Assembly: GCA_903908495.1 (NCBI GenBank)
Contig: CAIVSK010000379.1
Location: 1 to 50,542, forward strand
Direction of reading: 5' to 3'
Length of the DNA: 50,542 bases
Source of the DNA: Akkermansiaceae bacterium
Lineage (GTDB): Bacteria > Verrucomicrobiota > Verrucomicrobiia > Verrucomicrobiales > Akkermansiaceae
Part shown: piece after piece, positions 1-7,045 of the stretch
Numbering within the stretch: position 1 is the first letter of the stretch
Layout: every line of letters begins with the position of its first letter
Program-made: the position numbers and the translations under genes
Notes under the pieces: generated by a model
What the model was told of the DNA's origin: nothing
Seen by the model: only the letters and a program-made list of their open reading frames with translations
The model's database searches: none

Positions 1-57
1 CGCCAGCAGGAGCCGGTCCGGCGGCGCAAGGTGACCGACCTCGAAGGCCTCACCTGA
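1..57 (+). CDS. C-terminal end of an unidentified protein (partial)
   Basis: The first frame is open from base 1 and ends with TGA at 55-57. It encodes the tail RQQEPVRRRKVTDLEGLT, which has coding-like composition. The gene begins outside the window, so the family cannot be recognised from 18 residues. It runs toward the minus-strand ABC transporter, so the two genes are convergent with about 80 bases between them. Confidence 0.4.
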   Translation, partial: RQQEPVRRRKVTDLEGLT

Positions 58-83
58 CGCTCTGGCTGACACCAGCCCCGCAA

Positions 84-133
84 CCCATTGAAAATCAATG
101 GTGTTCGGGTCGGTTCGATCCCTACCGCCGGAG
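84..133 (+). other. tRNA 3'-end-like segment (possible attachment-site remnant)
   Basis: Bases 110-133 read like a T-arm and acceptor end: a GGTTCGATCC T-loop core at 112-121, then CGCCGGA and a G in the discriminator position. It is preceded by a 6-bp hairpin (CCATTG/CAATGG, 85-101). A matching TCCGGCG lies at 17-23, but the implied length of 116 nt is too long, the region overlaps a reading frame, the T-stem has a mismatch and no CCA is encoded. I do not see a complete tRNA. A tRNA 3' fragment left by integration, or chance, are both possible. Confidence 0.25.
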
Positions 134-138
134 CGCGG

Positions 139-1875
139 TCACCAGCGGTGCGCGCTCAATTCCCACTCGCCCTCACACTTCAATTGGAGCACGCGCTGAT
201 GAAACTGCACCAACGTCTCGCGGTGGCCGACGCTGATGAAGCCGATGCCGGAAGCAAGCACGAGTTCGTAAATGCGCCTTTGATTGTCCTCGTCGAGGGC
301 ACTGGTGGCTTCATCCAGGAAGGCGAACTTGGGCTGGCGCAGGAACAAACGCGCGAAGGCCACGCGCTGCTGCTCGCCGAGGGACAGCACGTTGGTCCAG
401 TCGATCACACGGTCCAGATCGCCGTCCACACGGGACAATACGTCGGCTAGATTCACCATGGCGATGACTTTGCGGATTTCCTCGTCATCGGTGCGGCGGT
501 CATGGGCGGGATAGTGCAATTGATCGCGCAAGTTGCCCGGTACCATGTACGGCCGCTGCGGGAGGAACATGAGTTGATTGAGCGCCGGACGTTCGAGCGC
601 GCCCGGGCCACAGGGCCACAATCCGGCAATGGTGCGAATGACGGAACTCTTGCCCGAGCCGCTGGCACCCATGATGATGAGGCTTTGCTTCGAGGTCAGT
701 TCGAAGCAAAGATCCCTGGCGAGCACCTTGGCTCCGTCCGGGGTGAGCACGGTGAGCTTGTCAAGTTTCACCCTGGTGCTGGTGGCATCGAGCTGATGCT
801 CACCTTCACGGGCACTGCGCTCCTCCTCGGCATCGAAGTCGTCGAGGTCATCCCACAGGATGCCCAGCCGTTGAATACCGGCCAGATAGGAGCTGAGGCC
901 CTCAAAGTTGTCGGCGATGATGGACACCGCGCCGAGCACCTGTGCAAAGGCGCCGAGCGTTTGGGTCACCACCCCGAACGGCATCTGGCCGCTCATGAAC
1001 ATGGGTGCCACGATCAGGATCGGCACGATCAGCGCGAGATAATTGTAACTGTTGCGGAAAAAGCCAAGATTGCGGTTCCACACGATGATCGATCGCATGT
1101 TGGATACCACCGCGCTGAGCCGGTGAAAGAGGTCGACGTGTTCACGTTTTTCACCGCGATAGAACGCAATGGACTCCGCGTTGTCGCGCACCCGGACCAG
1201 GCTGTAGCGAAAGTCCGCCTCCTTCTGATACTTTTCGTAATGCAGGCCAACCAGCCTGCGGGCGATGACAAAGCACATGAAGGTGCCGGCGATCGCATAG
1301 CCCAGAGCGACGCCGACGAGGGTGCTCGAGATGCTCCACAGCACGCCAAGGAAGCCGATCAAGGTCATCACCGAATTGACGACCATCAGGGCGTAGCTGA
1401 GGGAGTCCAGCGTGAAGTTGCGCACGTCTTCGCTGATGCGCTGATCCGGGTTGTCGATGCTGTCGGACCCGCGCAGGCGGTAATAGGCCCGGTTGTTGAA
1501 GTAGCGCTTGATGAGATGTTGTGCCATCCACTCGCGCCACAGCAGGGCGAGCGACTGTTCGGCCACGCGGTAGAATACGTTGATCAGGACAGCGACGACA
1601 AAGGTGCCCAGGTACCAGCCCATCGCGCCCCAGTAGGCATGGGTGTCCTTTTTTTCGATGGCCGTGATGAGGTCGCGTCCCGCGTAGCTTGTTAGAACCG
1701 TGACACCGACAAACGCCACCGACAGCACCAGCAGCACTGTCAGCAAGCCGCGGGCCCTGACCCGGCGCTCCGACTTGAAGAACGCCTTGGTGATCTGCCA
1801 GAGTTGGCGCGCCGTCTTGCCCAGCTTCTCCTTGGCAATGAGACTCAGTGGGGTGCGTTTCGTGGGTGCCTGCAT
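139..1875 (-). CDS. ABC transporter, fused permease/ATPase of the YddA/SbmA-BacA type
   Basis: This 578-residue protein is a half-transporter with an N-terminal membrane domain (about residues 40-350, several hydrophobic helices) fused to an ATPase. Walker A GASGSGKS lies near 403-410, the signature LSLGEQQR near 497-504 and Walker B FAFLDE near 517-522. The membrane part, with motifs such as RISEDVRNF and YRGEKREH, is typical of the ABC_membrane_2/YddA family, known for peptide or corrinoid movement across the inner membrane. The substrate here is unknown. ATG start. It lies downstream of the entericidin-like gene, separated by a terminator, so it is probably its own unit. I see no copy of the island's inverted repeat directly upstream. 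Confidence 0.85.
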   Translation of the reverse strand: MQAPTKRTPLSLIAKEKLGKTARQLWQITKAFFKSERRVRARGLLTVLLVLSVAFVGVTVLTSYAGRDLITAIEKKDTHAYWGAMGWYLGTFVVAVLINVFYRVAEQSLALLWREWMAQHLIKRYFNNRAYYRLRGSDSIDNPDQRISEDVRNFTLDSLSYALMVVNSVMTLIGFLGVLWSISSTLVGVALGYAIAGTFMCFVIARRLVGLHYEKYQKEADFRYSLVRVRDNAESIAFYRGEKREHVDLFHRLSAVVSNMRSIIVWNRNLGFFRNSYNYLALIVPILIVAPMFMSGQMPFGVVTQTLGAFAQVLGAVSIIADNFEGLSSYLAGIQRLGILWDDLDDFDAEEERSAREGEHQLDATSTRVKLDKLTVLTPDGAKVLARDLCFELTSKQSLIIMGASGSGKSSVIRTIAGLWPCGPGALERPALNQLMFLPQRPYMVPGNLRDQLHYPAHDRRTDDEEIRKVIAMVNLADVLSRVDGDLDRVIDWTNVLSLGEQQRVAFARLFLRQPKFAFLDEATSALDEDNQRRIYELVLASGIGFISVGHRETLVQFHQRVLQLKCEGEWELSAHRW

Positions 1876-1900
1876 CGATGGTGTCCGGTGTCGATCTCAA

Positions 1901-1941
1901 GAAAAAACGTTGCCGACGGACCCATGTGGTCTGTCGGCAAC
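1901..1941 (-). terminator. Rho-independent terminator of the entericidin-like gene
   Basis: A perfect 9-bp stem GTTGCCGAC (1909-1917) / GTCGGCAAC (1933-1941) can extend inward by four more pairs including one G-T. On the minus strand it is followed by a run of six T (1902-1907). It sits 26 bases past the stop of the entericidin-like gene and before the ABC transporter. Confidence 0.8.
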
Positions 1942-1966
1942 GCCAGGGATTCAACGTGGTGAGTGC

Positions 1967-2113
1967 TTAGCGCGTCGCTTTTTCAATGTGATCGCCGGCA
2001 TTTTCGACATCCCTGCCGGCACCGCGGACGGTGTTGCGGCAACTTGCGCTGAACAGGGAGATGAGTGCGGCAGCCAGCAGCAGCATGGTGAGGCGTTTTT
2101 GTGATGATTTCAT
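1967..2113 (-). CDS. Entericidin A/B-like small lipoprotein
   Basis: This 48-residue gene was found by reading the minus strand directly; it is shorter than usual ORF cut-offs. The product starts MKSSQKRLTMLLLAAALI, has a lipoprotein signal ending SLFSASC (Cys29) and a short mature part with the motif GAGRDVENAGDHIEKAT, which is characteristic of the entericidin family (small cell-envelope lipoproteins, toxin/antidote-like in E. coli and stress-induced in many bacteria). ATG start. The leader contains two CTAACACCC copies and no Shine-Dalgarno sequence. A strong terminator follows, and inverted repeat A lies 73 bases upstream, so this is probably a monocistronic member of the putative regulon. 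Confidence 0.85.
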   Translation of the reverse strand: MKSSQKRLTMLLLAAALISLFSASCRNTVRGAGRDVENAGDHIEKATR

Positions 2114-2184
2114 GATTGGGGTGTTAGTTGGGTGTTAGTATTTTCGGTTACGTGTTTATGTTAGTCGATTCCGGGAGATTGGGC

Positions 2185-2202
2185 CATGGGGTGAATCCCT
2201 AC
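2185..2202 (-). promoter_or_regulatory. Island inverted repeat A (upstream of the entericidin-like gene)
   Basis: The plus strand reads CATGGGGTGAATCCCTAC. It belongs to the family ATGGGGTG-N2/3-ACCCCA found eight times at unit heads in the first 17.3 kb. The second arm is degenerate here (TCCCTA). It is 73 bases before the entericidin-like start. Confidence 0.6.
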
Positions 2203-2260
2203 TTTCTAGCGGCGGCCCGCGCGCTTGGGATCAACCGTCGGGCTACCGCCAACGGGATCG

Positions 2261-2764
2261 TCACATGCCAAGTGAGCGCAGCAGGCTGGAGTTGATGTTG
2301 CCGGTCACGCGCAGGCCGTGTGCCGCTTGGTAGTTCGCAATCGCCTGCCTGGATTGGGGGCCGATCTGGCCGTCAATCGACCCGCGGTAATAGCCGCTGC
2401 GGGCCAGCGTGCTTTGCACGGATGCCTCGGTGGAATCGCGGACATAGCTTTCGCGGCTGTAATACCCGCGGGGCACGGCGGAGCGTGTGGCGTAGAAAAT
2501 CACGTCGGGGCGCTCATAATAATACACGGAGTTGGGCGGGCCGTAGTAGTAGCCGCGTCCGGCATAGCCGGTGCCCAATGACACGGTGAAGCTCGAGCGC
2601 GGATGCGACGAGTACGTCTGCCGGGCCTGGGCGGAACTGTGCGAGTTGGATTGACGGTCCTTGGGGCCCTTGGCCTCCGCGGATTGGGGTAGGACGAGCA
2701 GGCCGGCCGCCGCCAGGATGGCGGCGCCCAGCGCTCGGCGGGGGGATATGGATGATTGTTTCAT
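2261..2764 (-). CDS. Secreted peptidoglycan-binding domain protein
   Basis: This 167-residue protein has an N-terminal signal peptide (about 1-31, ending AEA), a Ser/Tyr/Gly-rich middle and a C-terminal PG_binding_1-type domain (about 110-167: VQSTLARSGYYRGSIDG, GPQSRQAIANYQAAHGL). The domain is known to bind peptidoglycan; no catalytic domain is attached. The protein therefore probably sits in the periplasm or on the wall. ATG start, no Shine-Dalgarno; the leader carries CCTAAC. It lies 60 bases downstream of the YXWGXW-type gene and may be co-transcribed with it. Confidence 0.75.
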   Translation of the reverse strand: MKQSSISPRRALGAAILAAAGLLVLPQSAEAKGPKDRQSNSHSSAQARQTYSSHPRSSFTVSLGTGYAGRGYYYGPPNSVYYYERPDVIFYATRSAVPRGYYSRESYVRDSTEASVQSTLARSGYYRGSIDGQIGPQSRQAIANYQAAHGLRVTGNINSSLLRSLGM

Positions 2765-2824
2765 GTGTTTGCGTTAGGTTGCGGGGTGGCCGGGGCCATC
2801 GCTAATTGTTGTTAGTAACGGGTG

Positions 2825-4966
2825 CTATTCCTTGCCTTTGCCCTTCGGGTCCTTGTCGCCGGGTTGGGCGGCGCCACCGCCACGCGGTGCCGCTTGCTTG
2901 GCGGCGGGTGCCGCCGCGGGTTGGCGCGGTTGCGGTTGGGGTTGCGGTTGGGGTTGCGGCTGTCTGGCGGCGGGTGCTGCTGCGGGTTGGCGCGGCTGGG
3001 CTTGCGGCTGCGGCTGTTTGGCGGCGGGTGCTGCTGTGGGTTGGCGCGGCTGGGCTTGCGGCTGTTTGGCGGCGGGTGCTGCGGCGGGTTGGCGCGGCTG
3101 GGCCTGCGGCTGTTTGGCGGCGGGTGCGGCCGCGGGTTGGCGCGGCTGGGCCTGCGGCTGTTTGGCGGCGGGTGCGGCCGCGGGTTGGCGCGGCTGGGCT
3201 GGTTTGTCGCTGGGTGCTGCAGCGGGCTTGCGCGGTTGGGGTTGCGGCTGTTTCTCGCCGGGTGCTGCCGCAGGCTTGCGCGGTTGCGGCTGCGGCTGTT
3301 TCTCGCCGGGTGCTGTCGCGGGCTTGCGGGGTTCGGGCAGTGCTTGTTTGTTGCCTGGAGTGGCCGTGCCATTGCGGGGTTCCGGCGGTGTCTGTTTGTT
3401 GCCTGGAGTGGCCGCGGGCTTGCGGGGTTCGGGCAGTGCTTGTTTGTTGCCCGGGGTTGCCGCGGCATTGGGCGCTGCGCCCGCCGGGTTGGTGGCACCG
3501 GGAATTGGCTGGCGCGGGGTGGGGGTGCCGGCAGCTGCGGCTTTGGCCGGGCGCTGGGCAGCGGGCGGTGCATTGCCTTTGCCTAACTGGTTCGGTGCCT
3601 TCGCCACAATCGGGGACCGGGCGTGCTCGACTTTGCTAGGGGCCATGAGTTCCCCGGGTTTGAGCGCGGCAGTGCTGGTGCCTTTGGCTTCCTGCGTGCG
3701 GCGCTGGGTGCTGGCCACTCCCACTTGCTGGCTGCGCTGGCTGAGCGCCTGTTGTTCCACCTTGGTGACTGGCTGGTACCTGACACCGCTGTTTTTGCGG
3801 CTGGCCATTTGGGTCAGTGGCGTGGCCACCAGCATGCTGCCCTGTTTGAAGCTCGAGGTGCTGGAGATGGCTTGCTGGGCGCTCCAGGTGCGAGGGGGGC
3901 GGGCGCTGACGTTGGCCTGGCGATATTGGTAGGACGCTGCCATGCGGCTGTCCCATCCCTTGTCCTGGCGATGCTGCCAGCGCTGTTGGGAATAGATGGG
4001 GTCATAGCCCAGGCTGCTGGATTGGTAGGCATAGGCGGAATAGTATCCGTTCTGCTGATAGCTGTTATCATAGTAGTCGCCGAAATAGTAGTGGTTGTAG
4101 TGAGGGCGCAGGAACAGCGCCTCGGCGAAGACCGCCAGATCGATGGCGATTGCCGGTGAGTAGGAATAGCCGGAATGGGAATACACTCCTGAGTTGAAGT
4201 ACACCGGCGCAAACAACGAGCCGCGGCGATTCACCGGGTAATCCCAGTAGCCGTCCACGAAGATATATCCGCGTGGCGTCCACACATAATGGGACGGACT
4301 CCAATCCCAGTCCGCGCGGCCGCGTGCCCAATGGCCCGGGCCCCAGGCATAGCGGTCCTCACTCCAGATCCAGTTGCCCGGTGTCCAACGATAGTCTGCC
4401 GAGGGTGCCGCCACATTCGGGCCGTCTTCCACCGTCGCGGGCGGTGCTGCCAGATAGGTCGTCTCCCGGGTGGTGGCGTCGGCCCAATAGCCTGACGTCC
4501 ACTGGAAGCCTTTGGTCGTCTCGCCCCAATAGCCGGCCATCCACTGGCGGCCTGGCGGCAGTGCGCGCCAAGTGCCACTGACCCACACGAAATCCGTGCG
4601 TTCCTCATCCCACGCCCAATAGCCGGGGATCCAGGTGACGTTGTTGCCTTCCGGCCGTTCGCCTGGCGGCACTTCTTCGATCGCCTCCGGCGGCGCCTTG
4701 GGCACCACGATGCCCGGTTCCGGATTGAAGATGACTATTCCGGCGAAGGCCTCATGGACCGGGCCGCGGGTGAGCACTTGCACTCCTTGGGCATCGGCAT
4801 CCGGCGCGGTGGCAACGGCGACTGTGGCTCCGCCCGCAGCGGCGTGGTGGATGGGCATGCCCCAAGTCAGGCCGCCGAGGGCGACCAGCGCCAAGGTCTG
4901 GCAGCCGATGCGCGTCCGGCGTGGCAGGGCGGTGGATGTGGTTGAATATCGATTCGTTGGTTTCAT
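2825..4966 (-). CDS. YXWGXW/WxPGYW-repeat secreted protein with long repetitive Pro/Gln/Ala tail
   Basis: The protein has 713 residues. A signal peptide (about 1-45) is followed by a region rich in aromatic repeats (about 110-260) such as WIPGYWAWDEER, WMAGYWGET, WTSGYWAD, WTPGNWIWSEDRYAWGPGHW, the style of YXWGXW-repeat/DUF3300-like exported proteins. A Tyr/Ser/Gln-rich middle follows. From about residue 500 the C-terminus is a tandem array of roughly 16-residue units of the form PAAAPAAKQPQAQPRQ, basic and proline-rich. The role is unknown; a surface or periplasmic structural protein is inferred. ATG start. The gene follows the coiled-coil lipoprotein gene by 83 bases and probably shares its promoter. 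Confidence 0.75.
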   Translation of the reverse strand: MKPTNRYSTTSTALPRRTRIGCQTLALVALGGLTWGMPIHHAAAGGATVAVATAPDADAQGVQVLTRGPVHEAFAGIVIFNPEPGIVVPKAPPEAIEEVPPGERPEGNNVTWIPGYWAWDEERTDFVWVSGTWRALPPGRQWMAGYWGETTKGFQWTSGYWADATTRETTYLAAPPATVEDGPNVAAPSADYRWTPGNWIWSEDRYAWGPGHWARGRADWDWSPSHYVWTPRGYIFVDGYWDYPVNRRGSLFAPVYFNSGVYSHSGYSYSPAIAIDLAVFAEALFLRPHYNHYYFGDYYDNSYQQNGYYSAYAYQSSSLGYDPIYSQQRWQHRQDKGWDSRMAASYQYRQANVSARPPRTWSAQQAISSTSSFKQGSMLVATPLTQMASRKNSGVRYQPVTKVEQQALSQRSQQVGVASTQRRTQEAKGTSTAALKPGELMAPSKVEHARSPIVAKAPNQLGKGNAPPAAQRPAKAAAAGTPTPRQPIPGATNPAGAAPNAAATPGNKQALPEPRKPAATPGNKQTPPEPRNGTATPGNKQALPEPRKPATAPGEKQPQPQPRKPAAAPGEKQPQPQPRKPAAAPSDKPAQPRQPAAAPAAKQPQAQPRQPAAAPAAKQPQAQPRQPAAAPAAKQPQAQPRQPTAAPAAKQPQPQAQPRQPAAAPAARQPQPQPQPQPQPRQPAAAPAAKQAAPRGGGAAQPGDKDPKGKGKE
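2899..3445 (+). repeat. Tandem array of about 11 units of roughly 48 bp (coding)
   Basis: Degenerate direct repeats mostly 48 bp long (range about 45-66) carry a GGCGGCGGGTGC core or diverged versions (CTCGCCGGGTGC, GTTGCCTGGAGTGG). They lie inside the repeat protein gene and keep its frame. Central units are the most alike and flanking ones are diverged, as expected for growth by slippage or unequal crossing-over in the middle. Copy number may differ between isolates or be mis-assembled. Confidence 0.85.
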
Positions 4967-5049
4967 TGGTTGATTGTGTTGTGAGAATTTTGTAACTCTA
5001 TTTTATTGATGTTAGATTCACTGAGATTCCGAGGAGTTGGTGGGGCGGC

Positions 5050-5496
5050 TCAAGGGGCGATCTTGTCGCTCAGCCATTGGCGGGCGTGTTTGAACTCCTC
5101 TTTCGACGCCTCGTGTGTGCGGCGGACTTCGAGTTTGAATTTGTCCCAGTCCGAAGCAGGGGTGTTGGTGGCCTCGTCGAGCTGTTTGTTGAGGTGGGCC
5201 GTCTGTTCGCGCAGGGCGTCGATTCTGGGCTGGGCATCGGCTTTGATCGCCGCGGTTGAATTCTTGACTTTGGCGGAGAGTTCGTCCAGGTCGCGGTTGA
5301 GATCGGCGAGTTGGCTGCGCATCTTGGTGACGAATTCGTCCTTTTGCGCGAAGGTGTAATCCCGCATGTCCTGGGCAAGGTCAGCGGTCTTGACCTGAAC
5401 CCTGTCGAGTTGTTCGGAGGTGCTGTGGTTCCTGTCGCAAGCGGCCACAGTCACTGCTGCAGATACAAGTATCAATACGAGGGCTTTGTTTTTCAT
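5050..5496 (-). CDS. Coiled-coil lipoprotein of unknown function
   Basis: The ATG at 5494-5496 is preferred over an upstream start because it places the lipoprotein signal MKNKALVLILVSAAVTVAAC at the N-terminus, with Cys20 as the lipid site. The mature part (about 128 residues) is charged and strongly heptad-like (QLADLNRDLDELSAKVKNS, REQTAHLNKQLDEA), so a long coiled coil is likely. No enzyme motif is seen. Inverted repeat B is 64 bases upstream, making this the head of a unit that likely continues into the YXWGXW-type and peptidoglycan-binding genes. Confidence 0.7.
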   Translation of the reverse strand: MKNKALVLILVSAAVTVAACDRNHSTSEQLDRVQVKTADLAQDMRDYTFAQKDEFVTKMRSQLADLNRDLDELSAKVKNSTAAIKADAQPRIDALREQTAHLNKQLDEATNTPASDWDKFKLEVRRTHEASKEEFKHARQWLSDKIAP

Positions 5497-5559
5497 GGAA
5501 GTGAGTTCATTGGTTGTTGTCATCAAGCCAACGGTAGGCGCGGTCGCCGCCTTGGCGCA

Positions 5560-5577
5560 ATAGGGTCTTCACCCCAA
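5560..5577 (-). promoter_or_regulatory. Island inverted repeat B (upstream of the coiled-coil lipoprotein gene)
   Basis: The plus strand reads ATAGGGTCTTCACCCCAA. It is 64 bases before the lipoprotein start and just after the stop of the J-protein gene. Same orientation as the other copies. Confidence 0.6.
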
Positions 5578-5584
5578 AGCTGAC

Positions 5585-6589
5585 TCAGTGAGTGTGATCC
5601 GCCTTGGCTGGCGGCCGCGGATCATACGCGGACGTTGCTGCCAATTGCTGCCACAGGCGCTCTTCGTCCTTGCTGACGGTTGGCGGAACTTGAACGGAAA
5701 TCTCGACATATAGATCGCCGCGCTTGCCGGCACCGACAGGCAGTCCCTTGCCCCGCACCCGCAGTTGATGGCCCTGCTGGGTGCCTGGCGGGACTTTCAG
5801 CGAGACCGTGCCTTCGAGGGTTGGCACGGGGACGGTGGCACCCAAGACTGCTTCCCACGGAGCCAGTTGCAGTCTTCCTAACAGGTCTGCGCCGCTTGCG
5901 CTCCAATCCGGATGCTGGGCGTAGCGGACTCGCAAATAGATATCTCCGGCGCTGCCGCCACCGCTGCCCTCGCCACCCTTGCCGGGCACGCGGATTGACT
6001 TGCCGGCCTGGACCCCGGCCGGGATGCGCACGTCACAGGTCGCGGTTTCCTCGTTGCCACTGTGGGGGTTGGGGTGGCGCACCGCAATGGAGCGCAAGGC
6101 CCCCTTGAGCGCCTCTTCGATCGTGATGAGAATGTCGCCTTGAATATCCTGGCCACGCCGCGACACACTTGCATGCCTGTGCGCTTGAGCGCCGGCCTGC
6201 TCAAAGGGCGACGCAGCACCGCCCGGACTGGAAGGGCTGCCAAAAAACTGCTCGAAAAAGTCGCTGAAGCCGGTGCCTTCGAAGTGGAACTCGTGGGCCC
6301 CGCCTGCCCCGCCGGTCCCGCCGGCCCCGCGGCCAGGCGGCGCTTGCCGCTCGCCGCCTGACTGCCAATTGGCTCCCAGTTGGTCGTATTTCCTGCGGCT
6401 CTCCGGATCACTCAGCACCTCGTTGGCTTCGTTGATCTCCTTGAACTTCGCCTCGGCGGTGTGCTTGTCCTTGGCGACGTCCGGATGATACTTCCGCGCG
6501 AGCTTGCGGAACGCCTTCTTGATCGCTGCGGGCGTCGCCCCGGGCGCCACCCCCAGGGTCTGGTAATAGTCCTTGAATTCCACAGCCAT
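5585..6589 (-). CDS. cbpA: CbpA-type DnaJ co-chaperone (J-protein without zinc finger)
   Basis: The 334-residue protein starts with a J-domain (residues 5-72; HPD at 35-37, the loop that stimulates DnaK ATPase). A Gly/Phe-rich linker follows, with GGERQAPPGRGAGGTGGAGG and repeated FF/F residues, then a DnaJ C-terminal substrate-binding domain (about 145-320, with GEGSGGGSAGDIYLRVR and GKGLPVGAGKRGDLYVEI). The CxxCxGxG zinc repeats of true DnaJ are absent, which fits the CbpA class. ATG start. It follows the DUF3309 gene by 67 bases in the same direction and is probably in the unit headed by repeat C. No dnaK is nearby, but a grpE gene is present in the same island. Confidence 0.85.
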   Translation of the reverse strand: MAVEFKDYYQTLGVAPGATPAAIKKAFRKLARKYHPDVAKDKHTAEAKFKEINEANEVLSDPESRRKYDQLGANWQSGGERQAPPGRGAGGTGGAGGAHEFHFEGTGFSDFFEQFFGSPSSPGGAASPFEQAGAQAHRHASVSRRGQDIQGDILITIEEALKGALRSIAVRHPNPHSGNEETATCDVRIPAGVQAGKSIRVPGKGGEGSGGGSAGDIYLRVRYAQHPDWSASGADLLGRLQLAPWEAVLGATVPVPTLEGTVSLKVPPGTQQGHQLRVRGKGLPVGAGKRGDLYVEISVQVPPTVSKDEERLWQQLAATSAYDPRPPAKADHTH

Positions 6590-6656
6590 CGTGATTTAAG
6601 TAGGGGTGTCCGCGTCCTTGTCTAACGGAAAGGGGGGCGTGCCGCCCCGTGCCGGC

Positions 6657-6815
6657 TCAGATCCTTCCTAGCAAAAGCAGCACCAGCAGGATGAACAGGA
6701 CCACGCCGAAGCCGCCGCTCGGGGCATATCCCCAACTCCGGCTGTGCGGCCAGGTGGGCAGCGCTCCGACTAACATCAGCACGATCAAAACAAGCAGAAT
6801 AGTTCCTAATGACAT
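6657..6815 (-). CDS. DUF3309 small membrane protein
   Basis: The 52-residue protein begins at the ATG at 6813-6815; the longer reading frame upstream is not protein-like. It has two hydrophobic segments (LGTILLVLIVLMLVGALP and FGVVLFILLVLLLL) flanking a short loop with WPHSRSWGYAPSGG. This layout and motif are the DUF3309 signature, a family of tiny inner-membrane proteins often found among stress genes; biochemical function unknown. Inverted repeat C is 127 bases upstream and the CbpA gene follows. Confidence 0.8.
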   Translation of the reverse strand: MSLGTILLVLIVLMLVGALPTWPHSRSWGYAPSGGFGVVLFILLVLLLLGRI

Positions 6816-6941
6816 AATATAACTTTTAGTGGTTGCAGCCGACGCACCGCCAGCGACCCATCGCTGTCTGACGTCCCGTTTTGGCAGCGTCGGCGGCGAA
6901 TCAGGACAAGGCAATTAGAGCCTACGAGGCCCAATCCCGCC

Positions 6942-6958
6942 ATGGGGTGTAACCCTAC
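6942..6958 (-). promoter_or_regulatory. Island inverted repeat C (upstream of the DUF3309 gene)
   Basis: The plus strand reads ATGGGGTGTAACCCTAC. It is 127 bases before the DUF3309 start. GGGT-GTA-ACCC gives a 3-base spacer. Confidence 0.6.
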
Positions 6959-7045
6959 CCGACCGCTGCAACGCGCCGGAGGCCGATTCCCGTGAGATGC
7001 GCCTCAGGCATCCCGGTTCCGGTTGGACGCCGGCGCGCCATTCGC

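Noticed and set aside
17..132. A complete tRNA or other structured RNA between 17 and 132, based on the 7-bp TCCGGCG/CGCCGGA match
   Set aside because: The length (116 nt) does not fit, no good D-arm or anticodon arm can be drawn, and bases 1-57 are better explained as the end of a coding frame.
502..1695. A 397-codon frame opposite the ABC transporter
   Set aside because: It has His/Glu/Ala-rich shadow composition and no motif, while the minus strand carries a full ABC transporter.
2899..3445. CRISPR-like array
   Set aside because: The repeats are degenerate, contiguous without unique spacers and keep a coding frame.
2812..3932. Long open frames on the plus strand and in other minus frames over the repeat region
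   Set aside because: They are GC-rich repeat shadows of the YXWGXW-type gene; the translations are monotonous Gly/Leu/Arg/Cys or Pro/Arg strings without domains.
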